A program made the position numbers and the translations under genes. A stretch of 64,000 nt of DNA from Echinostoma caproni (lineage: Eukaryota; Platyhelminthes; Trematoda; Plagiorchiida; Echinostomatidae), in NCBI GenBank assembly GCA_900618425.1, contig UZAN01039641.1, positions 62,719 to 126,718 on the forward strand, given 5' to 3'. A model generated the notes under the pieces. The model did no database searches and had not been told where the DNA came from. It saw only the letters and a program-made list of their open reading frames with translations. Of this stretch, positions 1 through 15,599 are shown piece after piece. How positions within the stretch are numbered: position 1 is the first letter of the stretch; every line of letters starts with the position of its first letter.

Positions 1-3000
1 ATAACTGAAGTGGTTTCCTAATAAAGATGCTTATGTGGAACCATTTGGTGAACGATGTCATTTTTTCAAATGAAAACCGCTCTTAATTAACGTTTTCAAC
101 GCTGTCAGCTCTACCAGACTTTCTCACATTTTTGGCAATGCAATTTTAGTATTGAAATACACCCGGTTGGTTTGATGGAATGAGTGTAAGATACTCACAT
201 TTTTTCATGTTTAATGCCGCTAAGCGTTCATATTCATTACACTGAAACACTAACCTGTAAAGGAAATATATAAAGAGATAATCCCAAACTCCTTCCAATT
301 ACAACAGAACAATTCTCGCAGTGATATTCCGTGCTACATCTTTTGTGGTACCTTGAAGTTTGTTAATGCTACTTGCCTGTTATGTGAACAACCGTTTACA
401 AAGGACTGGCGTTCCACAAAAGCCAGTAAAATATCAAATATCATTGCTTTAAATAATGGCCTATTTACAGGTACTTCATTCGTCATTTGAAATTTACGCC
501 ACCGAGAAAACAATGTTCTTCAAGCAATGGGGAGAGATTGAAATATGATGTGAAATAAATTTCTTTACCGTATATGATCTCATGTTCAGACCAATAGATT
601 GGGTTGCAGCGTTTCGAAACCATTAGATCATGTATAAGCTGCCAAATGGACGATCCTTAGGCAGATTACATAACAATGACCAAAGATTAGTACATCACTT
701 TGTTGTAAACGGGCCATTTTGATGGGAGGTGAACGCGGACATCATCCGTGACATAAAAATAAAACGCATGACAACAGCCAGGAAATGAAATTGCAATGAT
801 CTGGCTTTTTGACTGATTTATATTTATGCCTCGAATAAAAATGTATAAATCTGAGAGCACTGATTCTAACCACATGATCGGTTTACGAACAAACAACATA
901 TCATTATTCATTGATACTTGAGAATTGATTCAAAAAATATTATTATTTCGTTAAACGTGAACTCCTGTTTTGTTGCTTTACTGTAATTTGAACGAGAACC
1001 TTCAGGGATATTTGAGTGTCTGCTTAAGAACCATGATCCTTTTGAATTTAACAGTTATGGATACCAGAAATGAAACAACAACATAACGAGCGCACATTTA
1101 AATGCCTCATTGTCATATGGATTAATTTCACAACCCGAACGAGATATTCGGTGAACAAATGTACTACCGGAGTTTCAGCGAAAAGCCTGCAAAAAACTGT
1201 TCAAACGTATGGTTTTAATACGGATAACAATGGAATGTAATGTTGCAGCTCCTTTATTTGTATAAACCGGATCATTTATAAGCTGAAGAACATTTATAGC
1301 TATACAACGTGGAGATATCCGCATGAACGCATAAACTGAGTAGGGTACTGCCTGCATTGTGAGTGCCTCGACCAAAATGAAGATCAAACCGTGGATCTCA
1401 CATGAAAAACGCAAAATATTCACCACCCGACCACAGCAAAAGTGCTCCACATGATATAATTCGCTTCTGCACACAGTGCATCTTTCTTAACTTACTTTGA
1501 ACAGCTAACTTTATCAATGGTCTCCAGATAAAGTATTTTTGTTAACCTTAGTTTTATATTCTTCATTATTTTGACACGTTCATGCTGCTTATTAGTAAAG
1601 CAGATGTGCGAAGCTTCCTAGATCTTTACCGCGTTCGTGCTCAGCATCGTTCACCACGTCTGTTTCTCTCTGACTGAACAGTACCACGAAGATCGGAAGT
1701 GCCACCGAACAGCCCCACTATTACGTACCTAGTTCACCAAAAATCTTAAATTGGATTGTGCGAACATGTTTTCATCAATTAAACACTAAAATGATATTTC
1801 AGTTCCTTTTCGCAAACGGTCTGCAATTAAGCCTTGCATCGATCGAATCATTTTAGGATGCACTTATTTCCTCGTAGCGCACAGTTCAATAAAATCTGCG
1901 ATGTCCGTTTTGGAAGAAGTACTTTTCATAAGTTTAACACCCAACAACGTCCTGTATTTTTTATACTTTATTTGAACTTTGATGAAACTAACGGCGTGGT
2001 TAAATTTTCTTCACTTTGAGTGTTTATAACTACAGTAATTGGATTAACCGACCATTCCAAATAGTCGTATTGGGTATAATCCGTAGTGGTCATCCATCAT
2101 CAGAAAATTCAAATATGTTTTTTGATTGTCTCCTTTCGTTTTCGGTAAGGATTTGAAATTCTGACTAGAATTTACATTGATTTTTCAATTCAACTTCATT
2201 CACTTTTCTGAATAATTAAGCAATTTGTTTCAGCTTAGTTCCAAGTGAGATGTTGATATTCAAAATACCTGAAGATTCTTGTTTCTAGTACCTGCAGAAA
2301 CACAAGAAGACAGAAGTACTGATGAGTTTCAAACAAGATAGAAATAACTGTCAAGTGCTTTTATCGTCAATTGCTGAAAAATTTCATTTCACCTCAACAT
2401 CCCTGCTTAGAATCTGCCACTTATATTTCCAATTCCCAGTGGTGTGCAAAATCTATAGAATGACATATACAAAGCGCTTATGAAGTACACACCGGTGGAT
2501 TTTAGACCGCCTAAAACTATTTATTCATAGATTCCCGCGACCAAGACTGCGACATCGGAGCGGTACACAAGCACCTTGGGTAATGAAAAATGTCGGGTGG
2601 AAAACAGCTGAATTGGTCTTCTGCATATCCACACAAGTATTTAGTTGTATACATTACATCGTTTGGTGCCCAAATCAAAGTTCCAAACACTTGAATTGAG
2701 CGATAGAAAATCAACAGTCATTAATCGACGTAAAATGGCAGATAACTAAAGATCACTCAGTGATGTAACATCAAAATGCAAACGAGAACTGAAGAGATTT
2801 TTTCCCGTTGTAAATTTACTCTTTTTGTGCGCAAAAAAGAAAGCTTTCGTTTGTGCACGGCGCAGGAGAATTTAGCGGAAAGGCCTAGAATTTCTTGCAA
2901 ATATTGCGCGGTTAAACTCTCACAAATGTTCTCAGATGGAAATCTTGTGGTTTTGCGCGAAGTGCGCTTCAAAATAGCAAGTAAAACACAGTAGGATTTT

Positions 3001-6000
3001 CTCTAACTACAATTGAAGCGGCAAATGTGATTCGGGGGTAGAAGGAGGAACGGATTAGAAAAAAATGTTTCCGGTCCAAGTTAAGAAGACAACTCCACTG
3101 AATAGTTATTCAAGACAAATTTGATAATGCTGCCAGGCAACCTGGATAAACGGATAAACACGAGGTTACACTTTTCTAAAAGGAAGGATTATGCTGAACA
3201 TTGATGATTGCAAAATGATACATTATTTTTTCCCTCATCTTGACAGAATCTTGGCTATTAAAATTCATATTATTCTTTCGGGCACGCCAGACGGATAAAT
3301 CAAAATCATTAAGTTGACCTAGAACAGCATATCTGTATTCCTTCCATATGGAAAACGAATCTCCTGCAGAAAGATGACACAGGGATGATATCTCTGATTG
3401 TTGATCCATATAGTGATCCGCGATCTCGTGCATAGTAAGCCAGTGGGTCAGTACATGTGTGAGGAATCAGTATGACTACTTTTTCATAGACGTTCAAAGT
3501 TGTCGGAAAAGGAACCCGGAAACAATGAACACAGGGACTGAACCCAAGATCGCATATAAGGAAAACATGCGGGTTTGTGAGATCAAAAGGGCTTGCAAAG
3601 CCAGCTGAACCAACACAAAAATTGTGTTCCCTTAACAGTTTTCCATTACACTTTTCAATATGCAGTCCCGTTTATCAGTCATAAATAATATACATACTGT
3701 TCCTCGAACTACTATTTAGTGGGCACCCGATGTATTGGAACGGAAATCCATTCAGTCTTTATCTTGATTTGATTTTGGCTTCTTTCAATCTTGTGAAATG
3801 TTTCATATCAAAGTAGTCAGTTTGTGCAAGGTGAATGACAAATGTGATTTTCTAACGATGACAGTATATCTATGCATATATTTGTCTGGAAAACGTGAAG
3901 TTTTCGGATAGTCTAATCACCCTGAATTTTATTTGCCTTTGCAACAGCCATTCCGTTAAAAAACAGAGAATGAGTACTACTTATCAGAAAGCTAACTACG
4001 TATTACTATCTTAGTATCTAAAGCAATGGACAAAAGCCCAAGCACCTACACACCTTTTACAAGTATAACTTTATTTCATGTTTCTTTTTCTGGATAATTG
4101 ATTAGGATGTGATTCGAGCGGCTGTAATCATAACAAGAACCAACTGACCAACACGGACGGAATATATGTTCAAACCCAAACATGTCATTTTGCTTGTACA
4201 TATCCAATAACATTTCGAGGCGAAGGAAGCATATGAGAAAATGCTGGCCTATCTACCATTGTATCATCAATACTTTAAAAGTTTGAAGGAATTTTAATTT
4301 GTTCTGTTAAAAAGACGATTAAACGATACAATTCGAAGGATGAAGAAATGATCCAATACAAGGCAGTATTTGAACAGAAAAATACTGACTACTAAGGTGT
4401 TATGCTTCTATTACGGCATACCTGCGATAAAAGGAGGGTAAATCGCATAACTGTTCGCTGAATTAAGTCGTTCACTCGTGGTCTGGTGAGAACTGGTGAT
4501 AAGTATTGGGAGGCTTTCGTCGGTCATACATTCAATGAACAACTACAAAAGTTTCGTATTTGGCCTAAGAACTGCAGTTTTAGATATTTTTCCATACATT
4601 TTGTCCAAAGCTGAATAATTTATAAGGCCGCTGATATAGTGTTCAATAAACAAAAACCTTTAACCCTTAGGAGTAGTTCACAAGTTCTGTGTTACGCAAT
4701 TCAGCCGATCATCATATATACGTTGCAGGATAAACTCTTAGATCCATTGTAAATTGGAACATCCTAAGCCAGAAGTTTTTGATTTTATTAAACCATTATG
4801 GGTCAAGGAAACATTGTTAACAGCATGAATGAGATCACTTTATATTGATACATCTGTATTCTCATACGCTCGCTGTAGGCGAGTTCAAGTATAACGACGA
4901 ACCCCACAGCAAACAGTTACACTGATTCCGTACATACCCAAACCAGTGAATCTTTTCATCCCAGAGCATTCAGTGATAAATAAATTTGTGTGGATCGGCC
5001 TTCTGAAATCTTTCTTTGGCTGATAAATACTTCATACGTTTCTGCCCACAGTTTGCCATCACTAAACATCTCCTACACTAGGCGGTGAAGGAGGCCCAAC
5101 CAGTACAGTGGTTCGCATGCAGAACCGTAGAGATTCAGCTGAAACGTGGATGCGTTCTCTCCTGGTGAAAGATATACACTATAAAATGGCTTATAACCGT
5201 TTCCAGAGGGTTTCGTTGATAGTACCGGGGGTTCAAATCTGTCACGTATTCACCGTTTGATTGTATATACAACTAATTTACAATTTGTCCTTAAAATGCA
5301 ACGAATGATGCCAGTTACCTTACTACTCACACAGATCTGTTTGTGATTTATGTCTGAAGTAATGGAATCACCTACAACTTGTGACTACGAACAAAGTAAT
5401 GAATTGTAGTCACTGGTTTGTGTCAACAGGTTATCTTTCACTCTCGCAGTTTACAATATCTCATGCTTGTTTAGGTCACAGTTGGCTAATCGCGTAATCG
5501 CACCCCAAACCGGAGTTCATACATGGTCGTGGATACCACAGCGTCTTGGGTCACCTCGTGGGAAGATAAACAAAGCATTCTTTCTGATGTGAAAGTTGAC
5601 GTATTAGAATATTTTTCACGGTAGAAGTGAACTAAAACTGGAATCCAAACTACGAGCGTGAGAGAATTGGCATGTGTGTTTCCTTGAGCCCAGCACAGGG
5701 AATACGTTGTGTATGATGGCAATCAGAATGCTGATCGGATAAGATCTGTTCGATCAGCACAAAAATGCGGAAACCCTTGAATATGAGCAAAGCAGTGTGT
5801 GAACTGAACGTGGAAATGCACAACTACCATATGAAAATGAACATCCCCCCTAATATATCAATTCAACGTTTTGGCACTCATATTGCACACAAGGAACTCT
5901 TTCTTTTCGGACATGCGTATTTTTGCAGTCAAACAAGAGGAAAGATGATGTAGAACGGTAATGTTATTGCCGATTTTTACTCGTATAAGTCTCTTCAAGG

Positions 6001-8176
6001 TGAAATTTACTCAGTTGAATACATCCAGGGAAGAAGAACCCTACAAATTAAATGAAAGATCTTCTCACTGTCACCACTTGGGACATTCAGCCAATAACTA
6101 ACAACTGATTCCTAAAATGTACACCTAAGTAGGATTGATCCATTGCTAGAACCAACGGTCCTTCACATCTCGTCACATGATCATAAAAGCTACAATTTGC
6201 TACAATTTGAAACTTCATCTTTTCGATAAGCGGCTCCTTATGTGTTGTGCTAAGTTTTAGGTCAAACCCGTGGTTAAACGTTTAGATAAATTGCAGATTC
6301 AAAGACAACAACGGTCTTCAACCGAGCCCAATAAATTAGATTTGAACCACCAGGCTTACCAAATCACTAACATGGTGCATTAAAGAAGACTAAAAAGCAG
6401 TGGATAACGATCTTAGCACATTACCGTAATGCATAGTGTGAGAACTGAGAATCTTCACTCAATTGCACATCCACTCCCACTGGGGTGCTGCAAGCACAAT
6501 TCCCGTCAATAATTGAATTGCACGATGTGTACTTGTTTTTTAATAGACAGATTGGATGAGCTGTCTCAGTCATACTACAAGATATATTCCAGGTGGCACC
6601 TATACCAATTTCCCAACTTTGGGATAGATGAGTGCATTTATTTCTGTCCATCAGACGCAGTTTCTTTAACCTCTGTAGAATGCTGGCTTACCACTGCCCA
6701 GCGTTCACGTTTTCTTTATCATTTGACTAATAACGATTTATTTATCTTACTAAGCCAGTGAAATATAGTACCTTTCTCTACCATCTGTACAAACTCCAGA
6801 GGATCTATTTATAACTCATTTCCTGTTTACATTTTATATTTGTATTTCCTCATCGGTTGAATGAGACCTAGTTCTAACATATATTGACGGTGTTTCCAAA
6901 ACGCAAAATTAGTGCCGAATTTTCACTCCTTCAACCAAAAATTATCATCATTCTGTGCTCTGTAAAGATCTTCCGCCTTATATCGACTAGTTTGAGGAAT
7001 TACTTTTCACTCTATTGAAGACGTACGTATTTCTTTGACTGGACGGAATTCCTCAGAAGTTCTCATCGGTGATACACACGTTCTTCTGCAGGATTTTCAG
7101 TTAACCACGTGAATACGACCTCTGATCACAAAAATTTATCGATACAAAAAGAAAACAAAGAAAAAAGAGATACACAAGAAAACGATACCTGACATTTGTA
7201 TTTTTGTATTGAAATTCAATTTTTTGCCTCATTCTCCACCGTGTACTTGACAGTATAACTTTTCTTTCGGTTATCTTTGTCCAACGCAAATAACACGGTC
7301 GTTTACGCAAATGCCATGCCAAAAGTTTCTCACCTTACTTGGCTTTCTTTTATAACACGAAGTTTGCTCTGCATAGAGCTTACCAGATACTATACGAGGT
7401 ATCTTCAAACAGCGGAATAACTTTTAATTGAATGGACGTTGTGTCCTTAACTCTTCCCTCAGTTTTCCTGCCCTCACCAGACAACCAGTATTTGTCTTCG
7501 GCTCTAAGTATTTGAGCTTAATTAAACAAAGGCCATAGTCTGTAAAATTGATTGAACGTTGGTTTAAAGTTGAATGTTGCTGTGACATTCAAAGAGCCAC
7601 AGTTGAGCATTTTGCTGCCCTCTCAAACTTTGCATTGGTGTGCACTAAGGTTAGAAGTGAAAGATTTCCATACAGTTTCGCTTCCTATCAAATTCCGGTG
7701 GTTTTTCCTTGACATCTGTGATTATGACAATTCCACATTTAGGAGAAAAATGGTGAAATCAAAAGGGAAACTTCCAGGTCTAAACAGTATCTATGGGGCA
7801 ACGTGATAGGAACATTGTCTTCGCTACCATTGCCAAATCATCGGTATCCTCTGTGTCCATAGAGCCAACCCATCCTATTGCTCAAAACAGTAATGTGAAA
7901 TTTAGAGATATGTATATACCATGCATTTTGGCCTAAAGCCGATTAAATAAATAGCAGTCAATGCAGCTGAGTGTGTAAACGCTGCTTTTGAAAAACCAAC
8001 TGTCTGACAAAGGGTTCATCCCCCATCCATTCTCACTGCTCCCCGCGCCAAAATTGAATATGAGCCCCATTTCAATGAAGTCTGACATCACCCTTCCAAA
8101 TTTTGCTTGTATTTTTCATTATCCCCAAGATTGACGGCAAAAAGTCTCTCGCGAATACAAAACTGAAAGTTCATTT
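1..8176. other. No recognisable gene
   Basis: AT-rich sequence with only short open frames on both strands (under 90 codons), none with a recognisable motif. A weak B-box-like GGGGTTCAAATCTG occurs near 5229-5242 without a convincing A box. No transposon coding remnants were seen. Confidence 0.6.
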
Positions 8177-8717
8177 TCGCTGTGGGAAAGACGAAAGCAA
8201 GTTGAATGGTTTTTCCNNNNNNNNNNNNNNNNNNNNNNNNNNNNNNNNNNNNNNNNNNNNNNNNNNNNNNNNNNNNNNNNNNNNNNNNNNNNNNNNNNNN
8301 NNNNNNNNNNNNNNNNNNNNNNNNNNNNNNNNNNNNNNNNNNNNNNNNNNNNNNNNNNNNNNNNNNNNNNNNNNNNNNNNNNNNNNNNNNNNNNNNNNNN
8401 NNNNNNNNNNNNNNNNNNNNNNNNNNNNNNNNNNNNNNNNNNNNNNNNNNNNNNNNNNNNNNNNNNNNNNNNNNNNNNNNNNNNNNNNNNNNNNNNNNNN
8501 NNNNNNNNNNNNNNNNNNNNNNNNNNNNNNNNNNNNNNNNNNNNNNNNNNNNNNNNNNNNNNNNNNNNNNNNNNNNNNNNNNNNNNNNNNNNNNNNNNNN
8601 NNNNNNNNNNNNNNNNNNNNNNNNNNNNNNNNNNNNNNNNNNNNNNNNNNNNNNNNNNNNNNNNNNNNNNNNNNNNNTCGCTGTGGGAAAGACGAAAGCA
8701 AGTTGAATGGTTTTTCC
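8177..8717. other. Assembly gap (461 N) flanked by an identical 40-base direct repeat
   Basis: N bases fill 8217-8677. The 40 bases before the gap (8177-8216) and the 40 bases after it (8678-8717) are identical. The likely meaning is that two contig ends overlap and the gap is artificial, or that a tandem repeat was left unresolved. Confidence 0.95.
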
Positions 8718-11700
8718 ATTCAAATTCAAGTCCTACCTAGCCAAGCAAACCTCATTCCCTTTAACATGAAACACGTGCACATAACCTGTATTACACTTAT
8801 TTTGGGAACAAATCATAAGAACTTATAATTTGTTCGTGATATATACGCATGTTAATTTATAAAACGGATGTAGTATTTTTGTAACAAATGCTGTGTAAGA
8901 AAGCACATAGCAATCAACGCTGAACCATTTTTAATTCGCACTGCCTCTGAACTAAAACGTAAAGATCTGTTAGATGTAGATTACCATCCCTTACAGAAAT
9001 CCTACGAAACTATACTTACGTAATTCCCATTATATACAAACACCTGAGAAATGTTTATTTCTTTAAATAGCCGCAGACATTCCTATGATCATTCAACCAA
9101 TTAAGTCACCTCTTGATAACCCACTAATGACGCCCTGTTTGTTCAACCGTTTGCAAGAGAAGTGAAAATAACTGCAGTAGGGCGATAGAAATTGTGGAAA
9201 AACACATGCGCTTGGATAGACATGCAAATATGCACCCGGGATGAGCTTTTGCATTAGTGGAACTCCAGTGTGCGTTTTTGTGTGAGCGTAAAGTAAGAAT
9301 TGGGCGTCAGTGTAACGTCTGACGGAAACTAATCAGATGCCACAGAATTGACGAACGTGTGATCGAAGTGATTTATTGTGAAACCGTTATATTCACGTCA
9401 GACAACACTCTTATGTGATGCTACATCACTTGAATTGGGAGCTTGGGTCGACTCTAACCCTTGTACTCTGACTAGGGTCATAAACATATACACACTAAAG
9501 ACACTATTGCAATTAACCCATTTAAGCAGTGCTTTTCATCACCTCTGTTCTTTTAAACTAAATAAAGTAAATTCTTGGAGACCAATGAACTGGGAAACGT
9601 TTCTATATTGAACAGCCTAATCACAACCTGACTACAAGACTAGCATAATCAGACCATCACTAAATCAGTCGTACACATTTTCCATTTCCCAATGGTCTGT
9701 TAGGGTCAAACAGGTTAATTGCTATCTTGTATTGAAACGAATGTGCGTAACAGTTGGGTTTTCTTATGTCACTGCATTTTCTTTTCAAATGCTCCCTCAT
9801 GCATTGCTCACAGTATTATTTCTTTACTATAGAACCATTCAATACTTTGGAAACTATAGATTTGTCGGTTGAGTTAATAAATTGCGAATTCCGTTGCAAA
9901 CTGATTCATATGGGTTCGCTCCCCGACAGGGAGTGACATTTTGCTAAGCTAGATGTATCTTGTAACAGTCAATTGGAGTTAGCGTAAAATCGGAAATCGG
10001 AAAGTATATGGAATACGGTGTTCTGTAGACAAACGTATTATAAAACGAGAAGAGTATTTGCGTAACCACACACCTTTGTTCCGAAGCGTGCACACAAATT
10101 TCTATTACCCTCAAACTCTTCTCGACAGGACCTGTTAAACAATTCATCGCAAATCAACTGGCTTGTGAATATGAGCAACAGTGCCGCGTGCGGATACCAC
10201 AAAAATAGTGGGTGTTTACCTAGTAATGAAGCATTCGCTCCATGCTGCGTCACACAAACAACAAGTGAGAAGTATGCTTGCAAGACTATCAGTTGAACTG
10301 AAATAAACATGGTTTAAATCTCATGTGGTAGGAATAAATAAACGATTGAAGAATCAAGCTGTGTTCATGGTTTTGAATGGAGCTGGGGAGCATGTGAAAA
10401 ATCTGCACCAGTTGAAACACAATCGTCCCGCAATGCTTCAGCAAGATTAGACTAAGTGGGAAGTCTCTACTATTTCGTGCTGTTATTTCTCATTGTGTTG
10501 ATTCCGGCAATGAAATCTTAGCAACAATTTAACCGAGAATTTAATCAACTAAGCAATTACACCGTAAGCAAACCTAAGCTCTTTCTAAATCGACCAGGTC
10601 AAGTGAACTAACATACTAAAAATAGAAACGACTACGTGTGATAAGACAAACATCTGCCAAATTCAGAGAAAATTAGTGAGCGCTTGCGACCATCTCTCAT
10701 AGCAGTGTTCTCTAGAGGATGACTTTACACCATAGGTATGACCACGTGTCGTAAGTAACGAAGTTTATGAACGAACCAAACTATTTATCGTTGTCTAGCA
10801 GGAACGCTGTTAAATGAAACGGACGATTTCATTTTTATTGGCTGCACAGTTTATGCAACACTAAGCAGCCGTATCCTATAAGTTTTCCCAACTCCCGTGA
10901 ACCAGAATTTAAAACATTTCATAGTTATTGCACACAACTAAACGATGTAATTTACTATAGTTAAGTAATTGTATGATTTTCATTTTTGATGAGCCTTTCT
11001 AATTGCAGGTTGTACTACTCTGAAAAATCTGAACAGCCAAGATCATAGTACAATCATACCTTACATATTCATCGATTTACCGAGGGAGAGGTGTTTGCCT
11101 CATATCAACAAATCATGTAAGCTTGTGGGATCCCGAGCCGATCAGTGACTTCACAGTTTCTCACTGCTATTGTGCTCATTTATCTTTAAATGAGATGCGG
11201 GCAGTGATAGAGTTTTCTTCCCCAGTGCAATCTGTTCCAAATGAAAGATCCGCTATAACTTGAGTTCAATAGTCCCTGATCAAATAGTTTTCAAATCAAG
11301 TTAACGGTCAAAAGTCCACTTATCGGTTTTTTGCAGCACATTGGAAATCGTTATCATTCAGAGAGCTCTTCTCAGTGTTTGCAGCTATCCGATCATTTCT
11401 CCGATGTTTACTGATAGTATCAAATGTATTGCTCTAACCTGGGTCATGCGAAAAATGGATGTAACTAGAGCGACGGCTCCAGAATACAGATGTTTATAAT
11501 TTGTGGGTTCTCTGCAGCAAAACTCTTTATAATTTGGTAAAATTACACATTTTCACTGAACAAATCCTTTTTGAAGTTTTATTCCGATTATGATAAACAC
11601 AATGTGAAACTCTGTTGATCAGCCATGCGTTATCTGTGAGTGCGATAATGTGCCAGTAAGTTTAGGGTTTGCTGCACTCTCCAATATTTTTCGCAGTGTT

Positions 11701-14700
11701 CTACCATTTATTTGATCTGGTCTCAGTTTATTTTGTGACAAACCGCATTCGACCAAATGATGTTTTCCTATTACACTTAATAAAACGTCCAGAATCAGCG
11801 ACGAAACACTTTGAACAATTATAGAGAAACTGAAAGCGCCACAGTTTCACTTAGTTGTCACATTTGTGTTTTTGGTCCGGTTGTTACTATTGGTGCTGGA
11901 AAAAGTTTGAATTATTTGACCATGCTACCTGATTCCTTCTGTCAAAGAAATCAATTGAAACGTTTATACGACTAACGGTTTGTTTTCCCAATTTCGAGAA
12001 CCTTCCATATCACTTGATACTCATAACGCTTCAATCCTATCTATACTCAAAGCAAATGAAATTGTTTGTTTGCCACCGTGAGCTGATTTTATTGAAAAAT
12101 TTGTGTGTGAACAGCTTTACTTGTCACACAGCCCAGAGCATAGAACGATACCCAAAGCATTGATCACTGCTCGAGTCAACCGGAGAGAACGACTCTGTCC
12201 GTTAGAGTGCAGCTACTCAGTATTCGCCTACTATAAGGTTTCATATCTGAGTCTTGGTGAAAATGATACACTTCAAAACTGTGGGGTGAAAAAAAAATTT
12301 GGAAAACCATTAGGAACTTCAAGGATCATGATTAAGCAAAATGAAGTTCAACCTTTCGTTCTTGTGACCAGTGTGGGATAACATAATTTTTTTACTCTAA
12401 ACGATAAACCAACATTTAAAACAGTATATGGTGCTTATCCATCTTATGTAAACAATTTGTCAGCAATTCAATTATGAGATCAGAAATAGGTGGATTTGAG
12501 AATACGTCCTCACCTGCAATAAACTTAAACTCATTTGAACGAGACATTAGTATGAAGTATCGTGAAGAGAAAAGCATCACAAATTAGGCTTCGTTACCTT
12601 CTTACCAAGAATAAATGAGTATATTTATTTATGAGTCATTCTTATTTCAAACAATACTTATTGACCGGTCCTCAGAGTTTCATATTGACAGAGAAACCAA
12701 AATTGCGAAAAATCAATTTAAGGTAATAAACCGAAATTGTTCATTGTTCAAATGATCAACTTACGCCTTCATATATATATATATATCAACCCGTTAAAAA
12801 ACATAAAACTTCCTTTAGTTTTGTTGAAATCATAACGTGCACATTCTTGTAAATCTATCTATTTTTCCACTGTTATTGTGTCTAACCGAGTTAGCTAGCT
12901 ATCTTATCACCAATCCTAGTAATGAAATATTTCACACAGCAATTTCATCATTAAAAACAGTCCACAGTCGCTTAAAACTACTGTTCCCCTCCCCGAATAC
13001 CATACCATCCCATTCAGTTTCACTCGTCAATTTTTGTGAATTTATGTCAAAGATGCGACATAGGAAACCCTGACTGTTTGTCATCCGATGATTCGTTTGC
13101 CGATTTGCGTTGTTAGTACACAATCCGATCACGACACACCTGATCGTCTATTTCATTTCACTTTCCATCCCAACTCAGGCATAAAGTACAAATCGATGAT
13201 GTCCTGCCGTGATATGTTCAGCCCCTTCCCCCGCCTCTATCTCCGTGCTGTGGATGAAAAGAGCTGACAAATAAATGAGAAGCCAATCGGTAACACTCAG
13301 ACAGACACGGTTCTTTCACAGGTTTAGCACCACTAAATTCAAATTTGTTTTACTTACCTAGTCGGTAAATGCACCTAGTGGACAAAACTAAAAGCCCCTG
13401 GAGATAATGACAGAATTCAATTGAAACAACAATACGCTTCACAAATTTTACTTACACTCTTTGTAAACTATTTGTGAACTTTGCCTGTATTCTGACCAAA
13501 TGGGGATCATTCTTTTCATTGTATTTTATCTTTCTTTTCACGACAATCTCAGTTTTTCACATACCATAAGATAATCCTGAATGTTTTTTCATTCTCTCTC
13601 TCTTTGATGGTTAACCGCTTTACAGAAATGCACTTATATCTTGTAGCATTTAGGAACAAAACTAATCAAAAACACAATCGCATCCTATGAGACATTTTCA
13701 CGTATCGTCCATGGGAATTCACGGGGACACGACAAAGCCTGTGTGTTGGATTCCGGTCGAGATACACACGTGCTCGAACAGCTGTTCCATGCTTACTGTC
13801 CATCATCATCATGATCATCATCACACTGGTGTACCGCGCATCACAGCCGAATGTTTGTTTCCCCCAAATGGCTCGATTGTACGGTGCAACCGACATACGG
13901 ATGTTACATGTTCTCACATTATTCAATACATTCTAGTGTTGATTCCAGCAAAGCGTGTGAAGCAGTAACCCCCGGTATTTTGAAATACATAATGTGTTTT
14001 ATTTTTGCCTGACCTGCAAAAGAGTGCTTTTTTTCAAGTAAACACATCAATTATCGAACGATGATGACAGAATATTCCGTAATGGTTGACCTGGTGGCAT
14101 CAGAAGCCATGAAAGAAATGCAGCCATAAACTTCCAACGTTGGAAAGTAGGTAGCAAGGATTGCGAAATTGGTCCTGGGCTTAAGAATAATGTTTATGAT
14201 CACCTATTTACTTTTTGTTATAAAACACTGTGAGTATGTCCTGAAATCACATAGGAGGAGTTTTAATGAATCCAATTTACACACTAACACAACGTCATCG
14301 CTGTGATTCTTCGAAGTGGAATTGTTGGTAGATGGTTACGTTAAATGCAGATACGGTTTGTTTCTCTCTATTTCTGTTCGGAAAAAATGTGATAAATTCA
14401 CAGAGCACGAGAGACACCAACCAAAGTAACATAGAGAGAGGATGAAAAAAGTTGCTTCCTATGTAACAACTGTTTCATTTTTTCGTCGAGCACATCACAC
14501 TTTTAAAACATGCACTACTTAAGTTTTCGTTGCGAAACGTGTCTTACATAATGTTTGTTCAACGAAATCTTTTAGTAAGAACCATGAATTGCAGACAATT
14601 TTCTACCATGTAATTTTATTTGTTTTGCCGCATTTCTCATCAAGCGTGATATTTTGCTCACATTTTCATTCGATCGTAAACCCGTCCAATAGACGACACT

Positions 14701-15599
14701 CGCTCTAAGTTGTCTCTGAGTAAAAGTCCTTATGATTTGTCTCCATTTTGTTTACTAAGCTTCAAAATAATTTAGGCACCTTTAAAGCAGCCTAATGCTG
14801 TATAAAAACACGTAATTTATCCTTAAAGTGCCAACCACAAGACTACATTTGAGCGACATTTTCCGCACTGAAACTTCAAAATGGACTACATCTGCAATGG
14901 CTTGCCATTCCGTCTGAGTATGAGTAGTGCTTATGTCTTACTGGATCTTTCGGTTCATAGTGCTTATATTTTACTCTCCACGGAGAACCTCGTGTCTGTT
15001 GGCGATTCCAGCCCAAGCCAATACAAGGTTCCTATACGGTGTTCCGCTGCATCCGTTCCCGAGGGAGGTCCTGCCACGCAAACGAACCCAAGCATAATAC
15101 AGCTCATTTTGATGTAGCAAACGTGCTAGTTTTGTTAACACTCGTATACAGTATATGACAGATATGACAAAGGAGGGAACAAGCTTGTTATTAGTAATTT
15201 GTCAGCATACATGTACACCAAGAAATAAGGCATCAGTCGAAAAGAATTGTTTTGGGAATGGGAAAGTTATCATTAAAGTTTATTCACATCAAATAGCTTC
15301 TTGATCCTGGTTATGGAATCCGCAATCATCAAATTATCATATACTCGCATGACCACATTATTCTCTGGAAGCCTATGCGACCTTTGAGATAACATGGGAT
15401 GTGAGATGTTGGTTAGAGCTTCAGCACCACAAATTGTTTTGGGGAACTCAGAGGTGATTGTGCCACCTAATTCCGCTGAGCATAAGACAGAGAAAATGCT
15501 TTGACAGTGGAGGGGTTGGAATGCCTTGGACACATTCACAGTGTGATATGTTCAGTTGTGTATGAAGCCAATGCATTAGGGAGTGACTTAGTTGTGTCT
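8718..15599. other. No recognisable gene
   Basis: Short frames only. The slightly GC-richer patch at 13680-13930 has open frames on both strands with a His-rich or Met-rich stretch from a CAT repeat, which is composition rather than protein evidence. Confidence 0.6.
12771..12786. repeat. AT dinucleotide microsatellite, 8 units
   Basis: Perfect (AT)8 tract in gene-free sequence. Confidence 0.9.

Noticed and set aside
2321..2360. CTGATGA ... GAAA ... GTC at 2.3 kb, hammerhead-like
   Set aside because: Stem II is at best three pairs with extra bases, and the bases flanking the cleavage site do not pair as stem I.
8088..8828. Long open frames of 166-241 codons around 8.1-8.8 kb on both strands
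   Set aside because: They exist only because the 461 N bases contain no stops; the real flanks are short and duplicated.
13687..13968. Overlapping frames with a histidine-rich run
   Set aside because: Explained by a CAT/ATG simple repeat read on both strands; no domain is recognisable.
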